Assembly (NCBI GenBank): GCA_001602955.1
Contig: LVAC01000022.1
Span: forward strand, 124,001 to 188,000
Origin: Sulfurospirillum sp001602955
GTDB lineage: Bacteria > Campylobacterota > Campylobacteria > Campylobacterales > Sulfurospirillaceae
Direction of reading: 5' to 3'
Length of the DNA stretch: 64,000 nucleotides
Position numbers and translations under genes: made by a program. The notes below the pieces were generated by a model that was given only the letters and a program-made list of their open reading frames with translations, did no database searches and had not been told where the DNA came from. Positions 49,892 to 59,153 of the stretch are shown piece after piece (the stretch's first letter is position 1; each line of letters begins with the position of its first letter).

Positions 49892-51574
49892 TTGAGAACC
49901 AGCTCCTTATGGCTTATTTTACAGCGTATGCGTACCCCTTTCCTCATTATTATTTTAACGTATACGATTTCTATTATCGGATTACTACTGATTGAGGGCG
50001 TCGACGCAGAGGGAAGAGCTTATCGGCTCTCTATTTTTGACGCATTTTATTTTATTAGCTATACCGCAACAACAATTGGGTTTGGCGAAACACCTTTCAC
50101 GTTTACCTACCCTCAACGCATCTGGGTCTCAATGTCTATTTTTTTTACCGTCACGGGTTGGTTCTACAGTCTTGGATCCTTAGTCGCCCTCCTTCAAGAC
50201 AAACTCTTTTTGGAAGAATTTGCGCGCGCAAAATTTAGGCGTAACATTGCTTATTTAAAAGAAAAATATATCATTATTCTCGGCTACAACTCCATTACCA
50301 GCGAAATTATTAAAAAAGCCAACGAATACGGATTGCGCTCCGTAGTGATCGAAAAAGACGAAAGTAAACGCAACCATCTTTTGTTGGAAAACTTCACGCC
50401 GCCCGTTTATTGTCTTAATGCGGACGTTCATAATCCCGAGGCACTGGAAACGGCAGGAATTAAATCCATTTATTGTCGTGCTATCGTGAGCCTCTTTGAA
50501 AACGACGCACTCAATCTTCGCATCGCGTTAACGTCTAAAATTCTCAATTCCAATATTACGATGGCGATTAAAGCGACGACGAAAAACCAAGCCGAAAATC
50601 TCCAAGATTTAGGCGTTCAAATTATTGAAAATCCGTTTGAAATTATCGCAACGCATATTCATTTAGCGATTAATGCCCCGCACTCTTTACGTCTGATTCG
50701 ATGGCTATACGGTCTAGGGCATTTGCACGATCCTCTTCTACGCTTGCCGCGCGGGAAATACCTTGTATGCGGATACGGTCGTATGGGAAAAAGTATTTAC
50801 GAAGTGCTTAAAGAGAACCATTTCGAAACCGTTTTTGCCGAAATCGATTCGCAGAAAAAAGAAGCGACGCCAAGCGAAGCACATCCAAAAATCGTTATCG
50901 GCGACGGCGATGATAAAGAGATGTTAAAAGCATTGGGTATCCAAGAGTGTGCCGCAATTATCGCCGGAACCAACGACGATACGACCAACCTTTCCATTTT
51001 GGCGACGGCCAAAAAACTAAACCCATCGATTATTACCATTGCGCGTGAAAATGAACTGGAAGATTTTTCGATTTTTCAAAACTCTAGCATCGATTCGGTT
51101 TTTATACCCGCAAAAATTTTAATCAACAAAACGGTACATGCCATCCTCAATCCGGCACTCGATCAGTTTATCAAACACATTTATGCATTAGACGAGACAG
51201 ACATCATCGCTTTAACCAAAACGCTCTTAAACATCTCGATGCATCCGTCGATTTTTGCACTGAAAATCGACGCAACGCAAGCTCCGATGCTTTTCAAGCA
51301 TACAAACAATACGCTTCCGCTCTCTTTGCTCAAAACGTCTCTTAAAAATAGACGCATCGATAACAATCTGATCGTGCTCATGCGTATACGGAACAAAGAA
51401 GTATCGCTTTTCCCTTCTTGGGACGAAACAATCGGCATCAATGATCTTTTTTTATTTGCAGGTGACGACAATGCTCAAGATCATCTCGAGTCGATTGCAC
51501 AAAATTATTATGAGTTTTATTATGCTCTTGAGGGTAAAGAAAAAAGTATTTTCGGCAGATTACGCACGCCTTAG
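49892..51574 (+). CDS. Two-helix K+ channel with tandem RCK (TrkA) domains
   Basis: Inner-membrane potassium channel, 560 residues. TM1 about 14-35 and TM2 about 75-97 flank a pore loop with selectivity filter TTIGFGE, a variant of TVGYG. Two Rossmann RCK domains follow: YIIILGYNSITSEII (about 125) and YLVCGYGRMGKSIYE (about 288), each ligand-sensing. An extra domain ends the protein. The start is TTG at 49892 with AAAGGG 6 nt upstream; ATG at 49928 is possible but would clip the N-terminus. Confidence 0.86.
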   Translation: MRTSSLWLILQRMRTPFLIIILTYTISIIGLLLIEGVDAEGRAYRLSIFDAFYFISYTATTIGFGETPFTFTYPQRIWVSMSIFFTVTGWFYSLGSLVALLQDKLFLEEFARAKFRRNIAYLKEKYIIILGYNSITSEIIKKANEYGLRSVVIEKDESKRNHLLLENFTPPVYCLNADVHNPEALETAGIKSIYCRAIVSLFENDALNLRIALTSKILNSNITMAIKATTKNQAENLQDLGVQIIENPFEIIATHIHLAINAPHSLRLIRWLYGLGHLHDPLLRLPRGKYLVCGYGRMGKSIYEVLKENHFETVFAEIDSQKKEATPSEAHPKIVIGDGDDKEMLKALGIQECAAIIAGTNDDTTNLSILATAKKLNPSIITIARENELEDFSIFQNSSIDSVFIPAKILINKTVHAILNPALDQFIKHIYALDETDIIALTKTLLNISMHPSIFALKIDATQAPMLFKHTNNTLPLSLLKTSLKNRRIDNNLIVLMRIRNKEVSLFPSWDETIGINDLFLFAGDDNAQDHLESIAQNYYEFYYALEGKEKSIFGRLRTP

Positions 51575-51660
51575 CCTTCAAAGCTCTTTGAAGGGATGAT
51601 TTTAGAACAAATTTATTTTAAAATGCCCTTAAAATAAGTTGCGTTTAATATTAGTTTTTA

Positions 51661-51666
51661 TATAAT
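51661..51666 (+). promoter_or_regulatory. Probable -10 element of rpsT
   Basis: TATAAT 33 nt before the rpsT ATG, after a T-rich tract. Consistent with the strong promoter expected for a ribosomal protein gene. Confidence 0.6.
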
Positions 51667-51698
51667 CTACGCCTAAATTTAAAACGAAAGGCTTATCT

Positions 51699-51974
51699 AT
51701 GGCAAATCACAAGTCAGCAGAAAAGCGTATTAGACAAACCAAAAAACGCACCGAAAGAAATAGATTTTATAAAACTAGAATCAAAAATCTAACACGTGCC
51801 GTAAAAGAAGCTGTTGAGGCGGGTGATCAAGCAGCTGCCGCCGTTGCGTTGAAAAATGTAAACAAAAGCTTTCACTCTTATGCCGGCAAAGGTATTTTGA
51901 CGAAAAATACGGCTGCTCGTCGCGTAAGCCGTCTTGCTCAACTTGTTAATACGCTAGGTAGTGTTGCTGCATAA
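51699..51974 (+). CDS. rpsT: Ribosomal protein bS20
   Basis: Small-subunit protein, 91 residues, three long basic helices: MANHKSAEKRIRQTKKRTERN, RIKNLTRAVKEAVEAGD and NTAARRVSRLAQLVNTL. Followed 37 bp later by prfA, the order usual in Campylobacterota. Confidence 0.98.
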   Translation: MANHKSAEKRIRQTKKRTERNRFYKTRIKNLTRAVKEAVEAGDQAAAAVALKNVNKSFHSYAGKGILTKNTAARRVSRLAQLVNTLGSVAA

Positions 51975-52011
51975 CCTGCGGCAACTCCCTCTTTATTTTT
52001 AGTTTCCCTTC

Positions 52012-53079
52012 ATGTTAAACGAAAAACTTGTCCCCTTCGTCGAGCGCTATAATGAGCTTTCCGCTCTTCTTAGCGATCCTAATATCGCTAACGATATTAA
52101 AAAAATGACGGCTCTTTCCAAAGAGCAATCTTCTCTTGAAGAGATTAAAGACAAGTCGCTTGCCTATCTTACGACTTTAAACCAAATCGAAGAGAATAAA
52201 CTCCTTTTAGACGACGAAGAACTCGGAGAGTTGGCAAAAGAAGAACTTAAAAGTTTAGAACTTCTTAAAGAGACGCTGGAAGAGGAAATTAAACTTCTTT
52301 TACTTCCCAAAGACCCTAACGACGAACGTAATATTTTCCTTGAAATTCGTGCAGGAACCGGCGGAGACGAAGCTGCCATTTTTTCGGCGGATTTATTTAA
52401 AGCTTATTTGCGTTATGCCGAAAACCGCGGGTGGAAAGTTGAAATCGTCTCGTTAAGCGAAGGGGTTTTAAACGGTTATAAAGAAGTCATCGCGTTGATT
52501 AAAGGGCAGGGTGCTTTTTCACGACTTAAATACGAAGGCGGCGTTCATCGTGTTCAACGTGTACCTTTAACCGAATCGCAAGGGAGAGTTCATACGTCTG
52601 CCGTGACGGTGGCCGTGATGCCCGAAGTCGATGACGTCGAAATCGATATTCAAGAAAAAGACCTTAAAATCGATGTCATGCGTTCTTCCGGAAACGGCGG
52701 ACAATCGGTCAACACGACCGACAGTGCCGTACGCATTACGCACTTACCGACCGGGATAGTCGTCGTGAATCAAGACGGTAAATCTCAGCATAAGAACAAA
52801 GACGCCGCTATGAAAATCTTAAAAGCAAAGCTTTACGATATGGAGATGCAAGAGCGCAACGCCAAAGAGAGTGAAGCACGCAAACAACAAGTAGGCTCCG
52901 GTGACAGAAGCGCAAGAATTCGCACGTACAATTATCCTCAAAACCGCATTACCGATCACAGAGTAGGGCTCACGCTTTACCGTTTAGATGCCGTGATGGA
53001 AGGCGGACTTTTTGATGAGATTATCGAGCCTATTATCGCGCATTACCAAGCCGAGCTGATGAAAGAAGCTAACTTTTAA
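52012..53079 (+). CDS. prfA: Peptide chain release factor 1
   Basis: Release factor that reads UAA and UAG, 355 residues. GGQ motif in RSSGNGGQSVNTTDS, catalytic for peptidyl-tRNA hydrolysis. The UAG-recognising region corresponds to HRVQRVPLTESQGRVHTSAVTVAVMPE (PxT-type tripeptide region near PLTE). Co-transcribed with rpsT. Converges on the bax-like gene with only 6 bp between stops. Confidence 0.97.
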   Translation: MLNEKLVPFVERYNELSALLSDPNIANDIKKMTALSKEQSSLEEIKDKSLAYLTTLNQIEENKLLLDDEELGELAKEELKSLELLKETLEEEIKLLLLPKDPNDERNIFLEIRAGTGGDEAAIFSADLFKAYLRYAENRGWKVEIVSLSEGVLNGYKEVIALIKGQGAFSRLKYEGGVHRVQRVPLTESQGRVHTSAVTVAVMPEVDDVEIDIQEKDLKIDVMRSSGNGGQSVNTTDSAVRITHLPTGIVVVNQDGKSQHKNKDAAMKILKAKLYDMEMQERNAKESEARKQQVGSGDRSARIRTYNYPQNRITDHRVGLTLYRLDAVMEGGLFDEIIEPIIAHYQAELMKEANF

Positions 53080-53085
53080 TACCGC

Positions 53086-53832
53086 TTATTGATCGTAAAT
53101 ACTTAAATTGTTTTGCTCGATCATCTCTCGAATCATTTTAATGTACTCCTCTTTCAGTTCGGAATAATTAACCATCGTTTTTGCCGATTCCATACCGTTG
53201 AACGTTCGGCCTTCAAGAAAAGCTTGATAACGCCTTTCGCGAAATAGCGAATAGGCATCGTTGGTATTGAGGTTGAGCATATACGAAGTAACCGATTTTT
53301 GTAAAGAGCTAAAAACGCGAATCATATGTGTTTTGCCCGGTAATCGGTTCTGAGGCATTAAACCGATGCCAGAATACGTCCAGTGACCAAAAAGGTTATT
53401 GGCTTCCCGCGCGAACCGACTCTTTCCCCAACCGCTCTCCAATGCTGCTTGTGCAAGTGCCATCGAAACGGGAACCGTATTGATTCGTTTGTAATATTCG
53501 TCGCGATCGAAGAGGTTTTCGATCCCGTATTTATTGCGTAATGCGATCAGGTAACCGACATTTTTCTGATTTAGCCCCCGAAAAGCTCCCGGCATTGCCT
53601 TCGCAAAAAAGTCGGTAATAAACTCACGGTCTTTTTTAATTTCATCGTTACTTTTATCGACTAACGCTTTCATATGAAGAAAAAAAGCCTCTTTTTGTTT
53701 GGTATTGTCGTCAATTTGATAGTAGTCGTTCGGAAGTCCTCCGGCATAAAGCGGACCGGAGATACTTAAGAAAAAAGCGATAAAAGAGAAGAAAAAAATC
53801 TTCACGAATTTAGAGATCCAGCGTCGTTTCAA
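53086..53832 (-). CDS. Bax-like glucosaminidase-domain protein
   Basis: A secreted peptidoglycan hydrolase candidate, 248 residues. Signal peptide up to about residue 30 (GPLYAGG). The glucosaminidase domain (about 115-240) has ALAQAALESGWGKSRFAREANNLFGHW, whose Glu is the expected catalytic acid. The first codon used is TTG at 53832, overlapping dapF by 23 bp; a GTG at 53805, 4 nt after the dapF stop, gives a shorter signal MKIFFFSFIAFFL and may be the real start. It is in the coaE-dapF-bax run. Confidence 0.86.
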   Translation of the reverse strand: MKRRWISKFVKIFFFSFIAFFLSISGPLYAGGLPNDYYQIDDNTKQKEAFFLHMKALVDKSNDEIKKDREFITDFFAKAMPGAFRGLNQKNVGYLIALRNKYGIENLFDRDEYYKRINTVPVSMALAQAALESGWGKSRFAREANNLFGHWTYSGIGLMPQNRLPGKTHMIRVFSSLQKSVTSYMLNLNTNDAYSLFRERRYQAFLEGRTFNGMESAKTMVNYSELKEEYIKMIREMIEQNNLSIYDQ

Positions 53833-54553
53833 AGACCTTTTGTACGAGACCTTTGAAAAAAAGTTTGTTGCCTTCGATGCGCAATTGCAACTCCTCTTGA
53901 CTCGTCGGATAGACTTTGGCGCAATCCTCTAGAAACTTTTCGCGATACGCACTGTAAAAACACGCCGCCATACCCGTTCCACACGCCAAGGTTTCATCCT
54001 CGACACCGCGCTCGTACGTTCTTACATGTAAGGCTTTTTCACGAATCATGGCGTAATTGACGTTGGCGTTGTATTTAAATCTCATTTGGCGTGCAATCGT
54101 TTTGTCAAAACAACCGATATCCTCCACAAACGTTACCAAATGCGGTACGCCCGTATCGCAAAAATACCATACCAAACCGTTTTCTTCAAACGAATCTCTC
54201 AATTTTTTCGGTTCGGTTAATTCCGTCTCTACGACGTCGCCCTCCACACAAGAATGAATCACGCCGGCACCTGTCATAAAACGCATTTGTGCGTCGCAGA
54301 GCCCGTTGGTATAAGCATAATGCGCGCATGCACGCGTTCCGTTGCCGCACATAGACGCAGCCGAGCCGTCGTTGTTGTAAAATTGCCATTTAAAGTCATG
54401 TTCGTTATCGGGCAACAAGACGATCAATCCGTCTGCACCGATTCCGCTTTGTCGATTGCATACTTTTTTGGCAAAATCGCTTCGATCTTTTTCGATAAAC
54501 GTATGTAAAATAACAAAATCGTTTCCGCTAGCGTTATATTTTGCAATCTGCAT
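53810..54553 (-). CDS. dapF: Diaminopimelate epimerase
   Basis: Converts LL- to meso-diaminopimelate for lysine and peptidoglycan. 247 residues, slightly short for the family. Catalytic Cys pair in MCGNGTRACAHY and LACGTGMAACF. NASGNDFVILH is the usual N-terminus. Overlaps coaE by 20 bp and bax by 23 bp. Confidence 0.96.
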   Translation of the reverse strand: MQIAKYNASGNDFVILHTFIEKDRSDFAKKVCNRQSGIGADGLIVLLPDNEHDFKWQFYNNDGSAASMCGNGTRACAHYAYTNGLCDAQMRFMTGAGVIHSCVEGDVVETELTEPKKLRDSFEENGLVWYFCDTGVPHLVTFVEDIGCFDKTIARQMRFKYNANVNYAMIREKALHVRTYERGVEDETLACGTGMAACFYSAYREKFLEDCAKVYPTSQEELQLRIEGNKLFFKGLVQKVFETTLDL

Positions 54554-55139
54554 ATTTTCCTCTTACAAATTTGATAAATTTTTCAATTTCGCTCTCTAAA
54601 AATTTCATATCGAACGAGTTATTAATCAGAAAATCGGCCATCACCCTTTTTTCTTCAATGCTAATTTGCGCATCGATACGTTTTTGAGCCTCTTCTTTCG
54701 TAAAATCTTCACGTATCATAAGCCGTTTTCGCTGAACTTCAACCGGAGCATAAACAACGACGACGACCTTACACTGATACCCTTCGCTTTCAAAATAGAG
54801 CGGAATATCGATAATATAAGGTCTTTTTCGCTCCTCGAGTGCTTCGCTACGTTTGAAGATTTCGGCTCGAATCAACGGATGCAAAAAGGCATTCAGTTTT
54901 TCACGTTCCGCTTTATCGTTAAAAATCAGAGCACCCAACGCTTTACGGTCGATCGCACCCTCTTTGATCACGCGATCGCCGAAAATCGCTTCCACTTCTT
55001 TGACATGTAGAGGCAAAATTTCTTTGGCGATTTTATCGGCGTCAATGATCTCAAACCCTTGTGCGTGAAGCAAAGAAGAAACCGTACTTTTACCCGTTGC
55101 AATGCCGCCGGTTAGGACGATCGCGTGTTCGTATGCCAT
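54534..55139 (-). CDS. coaE: Dephospho-CoA kinase
   Basis: Last step of coenzyme A synthesis. 201 residues. P-loop LTGGIATGKSTV at about 9-20, DADKIAKEIL, and the lid region RKRLMIRED. Overlaps dapF by 20 bp; on the minus strand it is the first gene of the coaE-dapF-bax run. Confidence 0.96.
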   Translation of the reverse strand: MAYEHAIVLTGGIATGKSTVSSLLHAQGFEIIDADKIAKEILPLHVKEVEAIFGDRVIKEGAIDRKALGALIFNDKAEREKLNAFLHPLIRAEIFKRSEALEERKRPYIIDIPLYFESEGYQCKVVVVVYAPVEVQRKRLMIREDFTKEEAQKRIDAQISIEEKRVMADFLINNSFDMKFLESEIEKFIKFVRGKYADCKI

Positions 55140-55173
55140 GAATTCTTTCAGACCTTCAATTAGATTTTATAAC

Positions 55174-55199
55174 GATTTTAACATACTTTTGTTAAAATC
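55174..55199. promoter_or_regulatory. Perfect 10-bp inverted repeat in the coaE-purM divergent spacer
   Basis: GATTTTAACA (55174-55183) and TGTTAAAATC (55190-55199), 6 bp apart, in the 88-bp spacer between divergent coaE and purM. Placed like an operator for either gene, or as a leader hairpin. Confidence 0.55.
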
Positions 55200-55227
55200 T
55201 TTTAAACAACCTCCTAAAGGCTTATTC

Positions 55228-56226
55228 ATGAGTACAGTCAACTACAAAGACGCCGGTGTCGACATCGATGCGGGAAACCAGTTTGTAGAAAATATCAAAC
55301 CTATCGTAAAATCAACGTTTGACCGCAACGTGATCGGAGGAATCGGCTCTTTTGCCGGCGCGTACGAACTCCCTTCAGGCTATCGACAACCCGTCATTCT
55401 AGGGGCAACCGACGGTGTGGGTACTAAGCTTAAATTGGCTATCGATTCGGGTATTTACGATACGGTCGGTATCGATCTCGTCGCAATGTGTGCCAACGAC
55501 CTTATTTGCAACTTCGGAACACCGCTTTTCTTTTTGGATTATTACGCGATGAGTAAACTCGAGATCGACGCATCGGTTAGCATTGTCAAAGGTATTGCGG
55601 AAGGTTGTCTCCAAGCCGAATGCTCTCTCATCGGCGGTGAAACGGCGGAAATGCCCGGAATGTACCACGGTAAAGATTTTGATCTTGCCGGATTTGCGGT
55701 CGGAATTGCCGAAAAAGACGAGATGAATCGTTTGCCGCATGTGAAAGCGGGCGATATTTTAATTGCACTTCCCAGCTCGGGTGTGCATTCCAACGGTTTT
55801 TCCTTGGTAAGAAAGCTCTTTTTTGATAAACTCGGTTATACGTTCGAAACGGAATTTAACGGTCAAGCGTTGATTGAAACGCTTTTAACGCCGACACGCC
55901 TCTACGTCAAACTTTTTAAAGCACTCAAATCGCACATTAACGCTTTAGCACATATCACCGGCGGCGGTATCGTCGAAAACCTTCCGCGCGTTCTTCCCGA
56001 AGGCTTGCAAGCACATGTCTACATGTCAAAAATCAAAACATTGCCGATTTTTGATTTTATGAGCCGATACGTCGACGAAAGCGAAATGCACCGAACATTC
56101 AATATGGGCGTAGGTATGATCTTGGTCGTGAGTCCCGAAAACGTCGATACGGTCTTAAATAACAGCGACGGCTATGTGATCGGCGAACTTAAAACCGGCA
56201 CGCGATGTGCACTTATGCTTCCATGA
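55228..56226 (+). CDS. purM: Phosphoribosylformylglycinamidine cyclo-ligase
   Basis: AIR synthetase of purine synthesis, 332 residues, usual length. ATG at 55228 has AAAGG upstream; the frame is open further back but overlaps coaE antisense. YKDAGVDIDAGNQFV is the family start, ATDGVGTKLKLA and LIGGETAEMPGMY the ATP and substrate sites, HITGGGIVENLPR the C-terminal signature. ATGA overlap with the following gene. Confidence 0.97.
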   Translation: MSTVNYKDAGVDIDAGNQFVENIKPIVKSTFDRNVIGGIGSFAGAYELPSGYRQPVILGATDGVGTKLKLAIDSGIYDTVGIDLVAMCANDLICNFGTPLFFLDYYAMSKLEIDASVSIVKGIAEGCLQAECSLIGGETAEMPGMYHGKDFDLAGFAVGIAEKDEMNRLPHVKAGDILIALPSSGVHSNGFSLVRKLFFDKLGYTFETEFNGQALIETLLTPTRLYVKLFKALKSHINALAHITGGGIVENLPRVLPEGLQAHVYMSKIKTLPIFDFMSRYVDESEMHRTFNMGVGMILVVSPENVDTVLNNSDGYVIGELKTGTRCALMLP

Positions 56227-57008
56227 GCAGCGTTTATATCGTTTCTAAACTCTTTACGTACCTGTTTTTACCGCCGGGTATTTTTGCGCTTCTTTTCGTC
56301 GGCGCGGCGTTTTTCGTCAAACGCTTTCGCCTTTTTTTCTTTGCCAACGGCATTATTCTATACTTTTTAAGCACGCCTTACGTTGCCGATTGGCTTTTAA
56401 CGCCTTTGGAAGCACCTTACAATACCTCCGTCGAAAAAAGAGCCGTAGATGCGGTCATCGTACTGGGAGGAGGGCATACGCAAGGCGTCGCCAACCTACC
56501 GCTTAGCAGCGACGCTTATAAACGTATGATGTGGGGGCTTATGGTTGCCAAATCCAACAACCTTCCGCTCCTATTTAGCGGCGGCGGCAATCAAAAAGAG
56601 TATCTGGAAAGCGATGCTTTTTTGGATAGCCTTAAAGAGATCAAATCGTATCTCGACATCCAACCGCCAAGTTCCAAAAGCCTTGCTAGCAAAGAATTTT
56701 CTTTACATGTAGAAGATAAAAGCATCGATACCTACCAAAATGCGCTCTTTAGCAAACAGGCTTTTCAAGCGGTAGGTATCTCTGAGCCGACCGTTTATCT
56801 GGTAACTTCGGCGTATCATATGAGGCGTGCCGTGATGCTTTACGAGCATTTCGGTTTCCACGTGATTCCTGCGGCAACCAATTTTAAAATTAACCATCGA
56901 GCCCGAGATATGTGGGATTATTTTCCCAATGCGCATGCTTTTTATAAAAGCTTCATTGCACTCCATGAATATGCCGGATTGCTCAGCTTGAAAATCAGAG
57001 GCATTTAA
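56223..57008 (+). CDS. ElyC/YdcF-family DUF218 membrane protein
   Basis: A 261-residue protein with two N-terminal helices (about 5-25 and 30-48) and a periplasmic DUF218 domain: DAVIVLGGG at about 83-91, LLFSGGGNQ, and VTSAYHMRRAVMLYEHFGFHVIPAATNF. ElyC of E. coli supports envelope integrity by affecting undecaprenyl carrier use. Start is the ATG in the ATGA overlap with purM. Stop is 3 bp from the convergent flhX stop. Confidence 0.88.
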   Translation: MSSVYIVSKLFTYLFLPPGIFALLFVGAAFFVKRFRLFFFANGIILYFLSTPYVADWLLTPLEAPYNTSVEKRAVDAVIVLGGGHTQGVANLPLSSDAYKRMMWGLMVAKSNNLPLLFSGGGNQKEYLESDAFLDSLKEIKSYLDIQPPSSKSLASKEFSLHVEDKSIDTYQNALFSKQAFQAVGISEPTVYLVTSAYHMRRAVMLYEHFGFHVIPAATNFKINHRARDMWDYFPNAHAFYKSFIALHEYAGLLSLKIRGI

Positions 57009-57011
57009 GCG

Positions 57012-57290
57012 TTATTTACGTTTATCGTTCGTAATTTTATAAATAAAACTAAAGACTTCCGCCACGGCTTTATAGAGCATCGGCGGAATCTCTTTATTGA
57101 TTTCTATCTTCGAGAGCAACTCGACCAAATCAGCGTCTTTTTTAATCAGAATATCGTGTTCTTTCGCAAGTTTGATAATATGCTCTGCAACGTTTCCTTT
57201 ACCGGAAGCGACGACTTTAGGAGCGTTATGTTTTTCGCGTTCGTACTTGAGTGCGACGGCTTTTTGAATTTTCGGCTTTGGATCGTTCAT
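57012..57290 (-). CDS. FlhB C-terminal-domain protein FlhX type
   Basis: A 92-residue protein corresponding to the cytoplasmic switch domain of FlhB after its cleavage site. QKAVALKYEREKHNAPKVVASGKGNVAEHIIKLA aligns with the FlhB segment that follows NPTH; the NPTH autocleavage motif itself is absent. In Helicobacter the similar FlhX can replace the cleaved FlhB piece and help switch the flagellar export specificity. ATGA overlap with the fliK-like gene upstream. Confidence 0.9.
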   Translation of the reverse strand: MNDPKPKIQKAVALKYEREKHNAPKVVASGKGNVAEHIIKLAKEHDILIKKDADLVELLSKIEINKEIPPMLYKAVAEVFSFIYKITNDKRK

Positions 57291-59119
57291 ATTTTTAGGT
57301 TAATCCCGAATTCAATTTGCTCACCGCTAAAATAATCGTTTTTAACGGCTGAAACGTCTTTGTATTCCAACATTTTTATCATACCCGTTATCAACCCGAC
57401 TTCATTCAAAGCTCGTTTGAGTTTTGGAAGTTGATCGCCGATTTTCTTTTTGAGCTCGCTTTTTTGTACGGCAACGTTCATATCTACGTATTTATCGTTC
57501 GATAGAACCAACATCATATTGATTTTACCGTAATATTCCAAATCCAGATCGATTTGGCAATGAAAGCTCTCTTGCGTACTTTGTTTCATCATCATAGAGC
57601 CGTTTTTCATCCCTTCCCAACTAAAAGGAATATACACGTGCGTCGAACTGCTTACGTAAGAAAAGAGCTGATGGTATTCGATTTGCGTTAACAGGCGATT
57701 TGTAATTTCATATGCTTCTTTATTCTGAGGCGACGTCGCAAACGCTTCGTTGAGCTTCGTTAAGACCCCTTTTATATCACTCAAGAGTTCTACGTCGCTT
57801 GGATCGAGTTGGAGTTTTTGCGCCAATGTTTTACCGACGAAGAGTTCCGGCTTAATCAACGCGTGAATCGTCTGATCCAACGTACTGCTTTTGGCGTTAA
57901 ACTCGGCTTGACGTACGGTCTGAGGATCGATCACTTCGATTTGCTGTTTAATACGATTGGCAAGCATTTTTAAAGCTTCTTCAACGCTTTGAGGCATTGC
58001 GGAAGAGGAGGGCAGAGGCATCGCCGTAACCGAGGAATTTTGTACCGAAGAAGCTATGACCTCTTGATCGCTCATCGGCTCCTCTACCGTATGCTTTTGA
58101 AGTAATGCACCTTCTTGCATTGCCGATACGGGAGTTTTCGGCATAGACATCGTATTTGCGGCATCCAGGAGTGAAGATTTGGGCGACTTGACGATTTCTT
58201 GGAGAAAGTTTCCTTTCAGAAGTAATTCATCGATCTGAGGCTCAAGATCGTTTAAACCGAGCACGCTTAAATTTTCTTTGAGCTGTTCTACTAAAACTTG
58301 GACTTGCGTATTAAAATGTTCCTCGACTTTCATCGATGCGGGATAATTTTCGACTTTAGACGCAATTAAATCGGTTTGTTTGATTGCATATTCAAGCTTT
58401 TGCACCGTTTGATACGCTTCTTTAAACATAGAAGGCTCTGCTAAGACTTGCTTAACGCCTTGCCGAAAAAGATCGAGTAGGGTTTTTAGGTTACCTTGCG
58501 CCTCTTTAGATGAGAGATCCTGTGACGTCGCCAATAAATCCAAAACGGCAGAGATCTCTTTGGTAATCGGCGACGATTGAAGCAACGGCGTGTCTAAATG
58601 CGTTTGAATATGCGTACGAAGTGCCTCCAACGTATCCGATGCGCCTTGTATCTTAAGCGTGTTTGCCAATTTCGATTCAAAGAAAATACCGGAATTTTGT
58701 ATTTGCGTTTGGAGCATCTTCGTATCGATTTGATCGATATTTTTTGTAAACAATTGCAATAAAGCCATCGGTTGAGCTATCGTAGAATCGAGCTTAACCG
58801 TTGTCGTTAAGGTTTTAATATCATCGGCAAAATTACCCATATTTTTAAAAAGTTGGCTCTTTTGTAAAACCTCATAAATTGCACTTTTCGATTTTGCCTC
58901 GCTGATCGCACTTCCTAGAAGTTGTGCTACAACCTCTTTTGCATCACTCGGCGTTTTCGCATACGCTGTTTTTTCGCTACTTAGTTCTAACGGTAATTGC
59001 GCACTTTTTTGTATAAGCGCATCGGCTTGCCGTGTGAGTGTCTCTTTAGTCTCAAGCGACGTTTTCGTATCGAGCGTTTGCAGTTGATTGGCAAGAAGCG
59101 AAGCCGTATTGACGTCCAT
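57287..59119 (-). CDS. FliK-like hook-length control protein
   Basis: A 610-residue hydrophilic protein, Gln/Ser/Thr/Leu-rich, with extended helical and linker regions, typical of a molecular ruler. Residues about 520-590 resemble the FliK C-terminal domain: DLDLEYYGKINMMLVLSNDK, AVQKSELKKKIGDQLPKLK and LNEVGLITGMI. In FliK this domain touches FlhB to switch export. It is encoded with the FlhB C-terminal homologue in a 4-bp overlap, supporting that reading. It may be a second copy; no other flagellar gene is in the window. Confidence 0.78.
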   Translation of the reverse strand: MDVNTASLLANQLQTLDTKTSLETKETLTRQADALIQKSAQLPLELSSEKTAYAKTPSDAKEVVAQLLGSAISEAKSKSAIYEVLQKSQLFKNMGNFADDIKTLTTTVKLDSTIAQPMALLQLFTKNIDQIDTKMLQTQIQNSGIFFESKLANTLKIQGASDTLEALRTHIQTHLDTPLLQSSPITKEISAVLDLLATSQDLSSKEAQGNLKTLLDLFRQGVKQVLAEPSMFKEAYQTVQKLEYAIKQTDLIASKVENYPASMKVEEHFNTQVQVLVEQLKENLSVLGLNDLEPQIDELLLKGNFLQEIVKSPKSSLLDAANTMSMPKTPVSAMQEGALLQKHTVEEPMSDQEVIASSVQNSSVTAMPLPSSSAMPQSVEEALKMLANRIKQQIEVIDPQTVRQAEFNAKSSTLDQTIHALIKPELFVGKTLAQKLQLDPSDVELLSDIKGVLTKLNEAFATSPQNKEAYEITNRLLTQIEYHQLFSYVSSSTHVYIPFSWEGMKNGSMMMKQSTQESFHCQIDLDLEYYGKINMMLVLSNDKYVDMNVAVQKSELKKKIGDQLPKLKRALNEVGLITGMIKMLEYKDVSAVKNDYFSGEQIEFGINLKI

Positions 59120-59153
59120 AATGCATCACCTTATAGGGTAAATAATTCGTATG

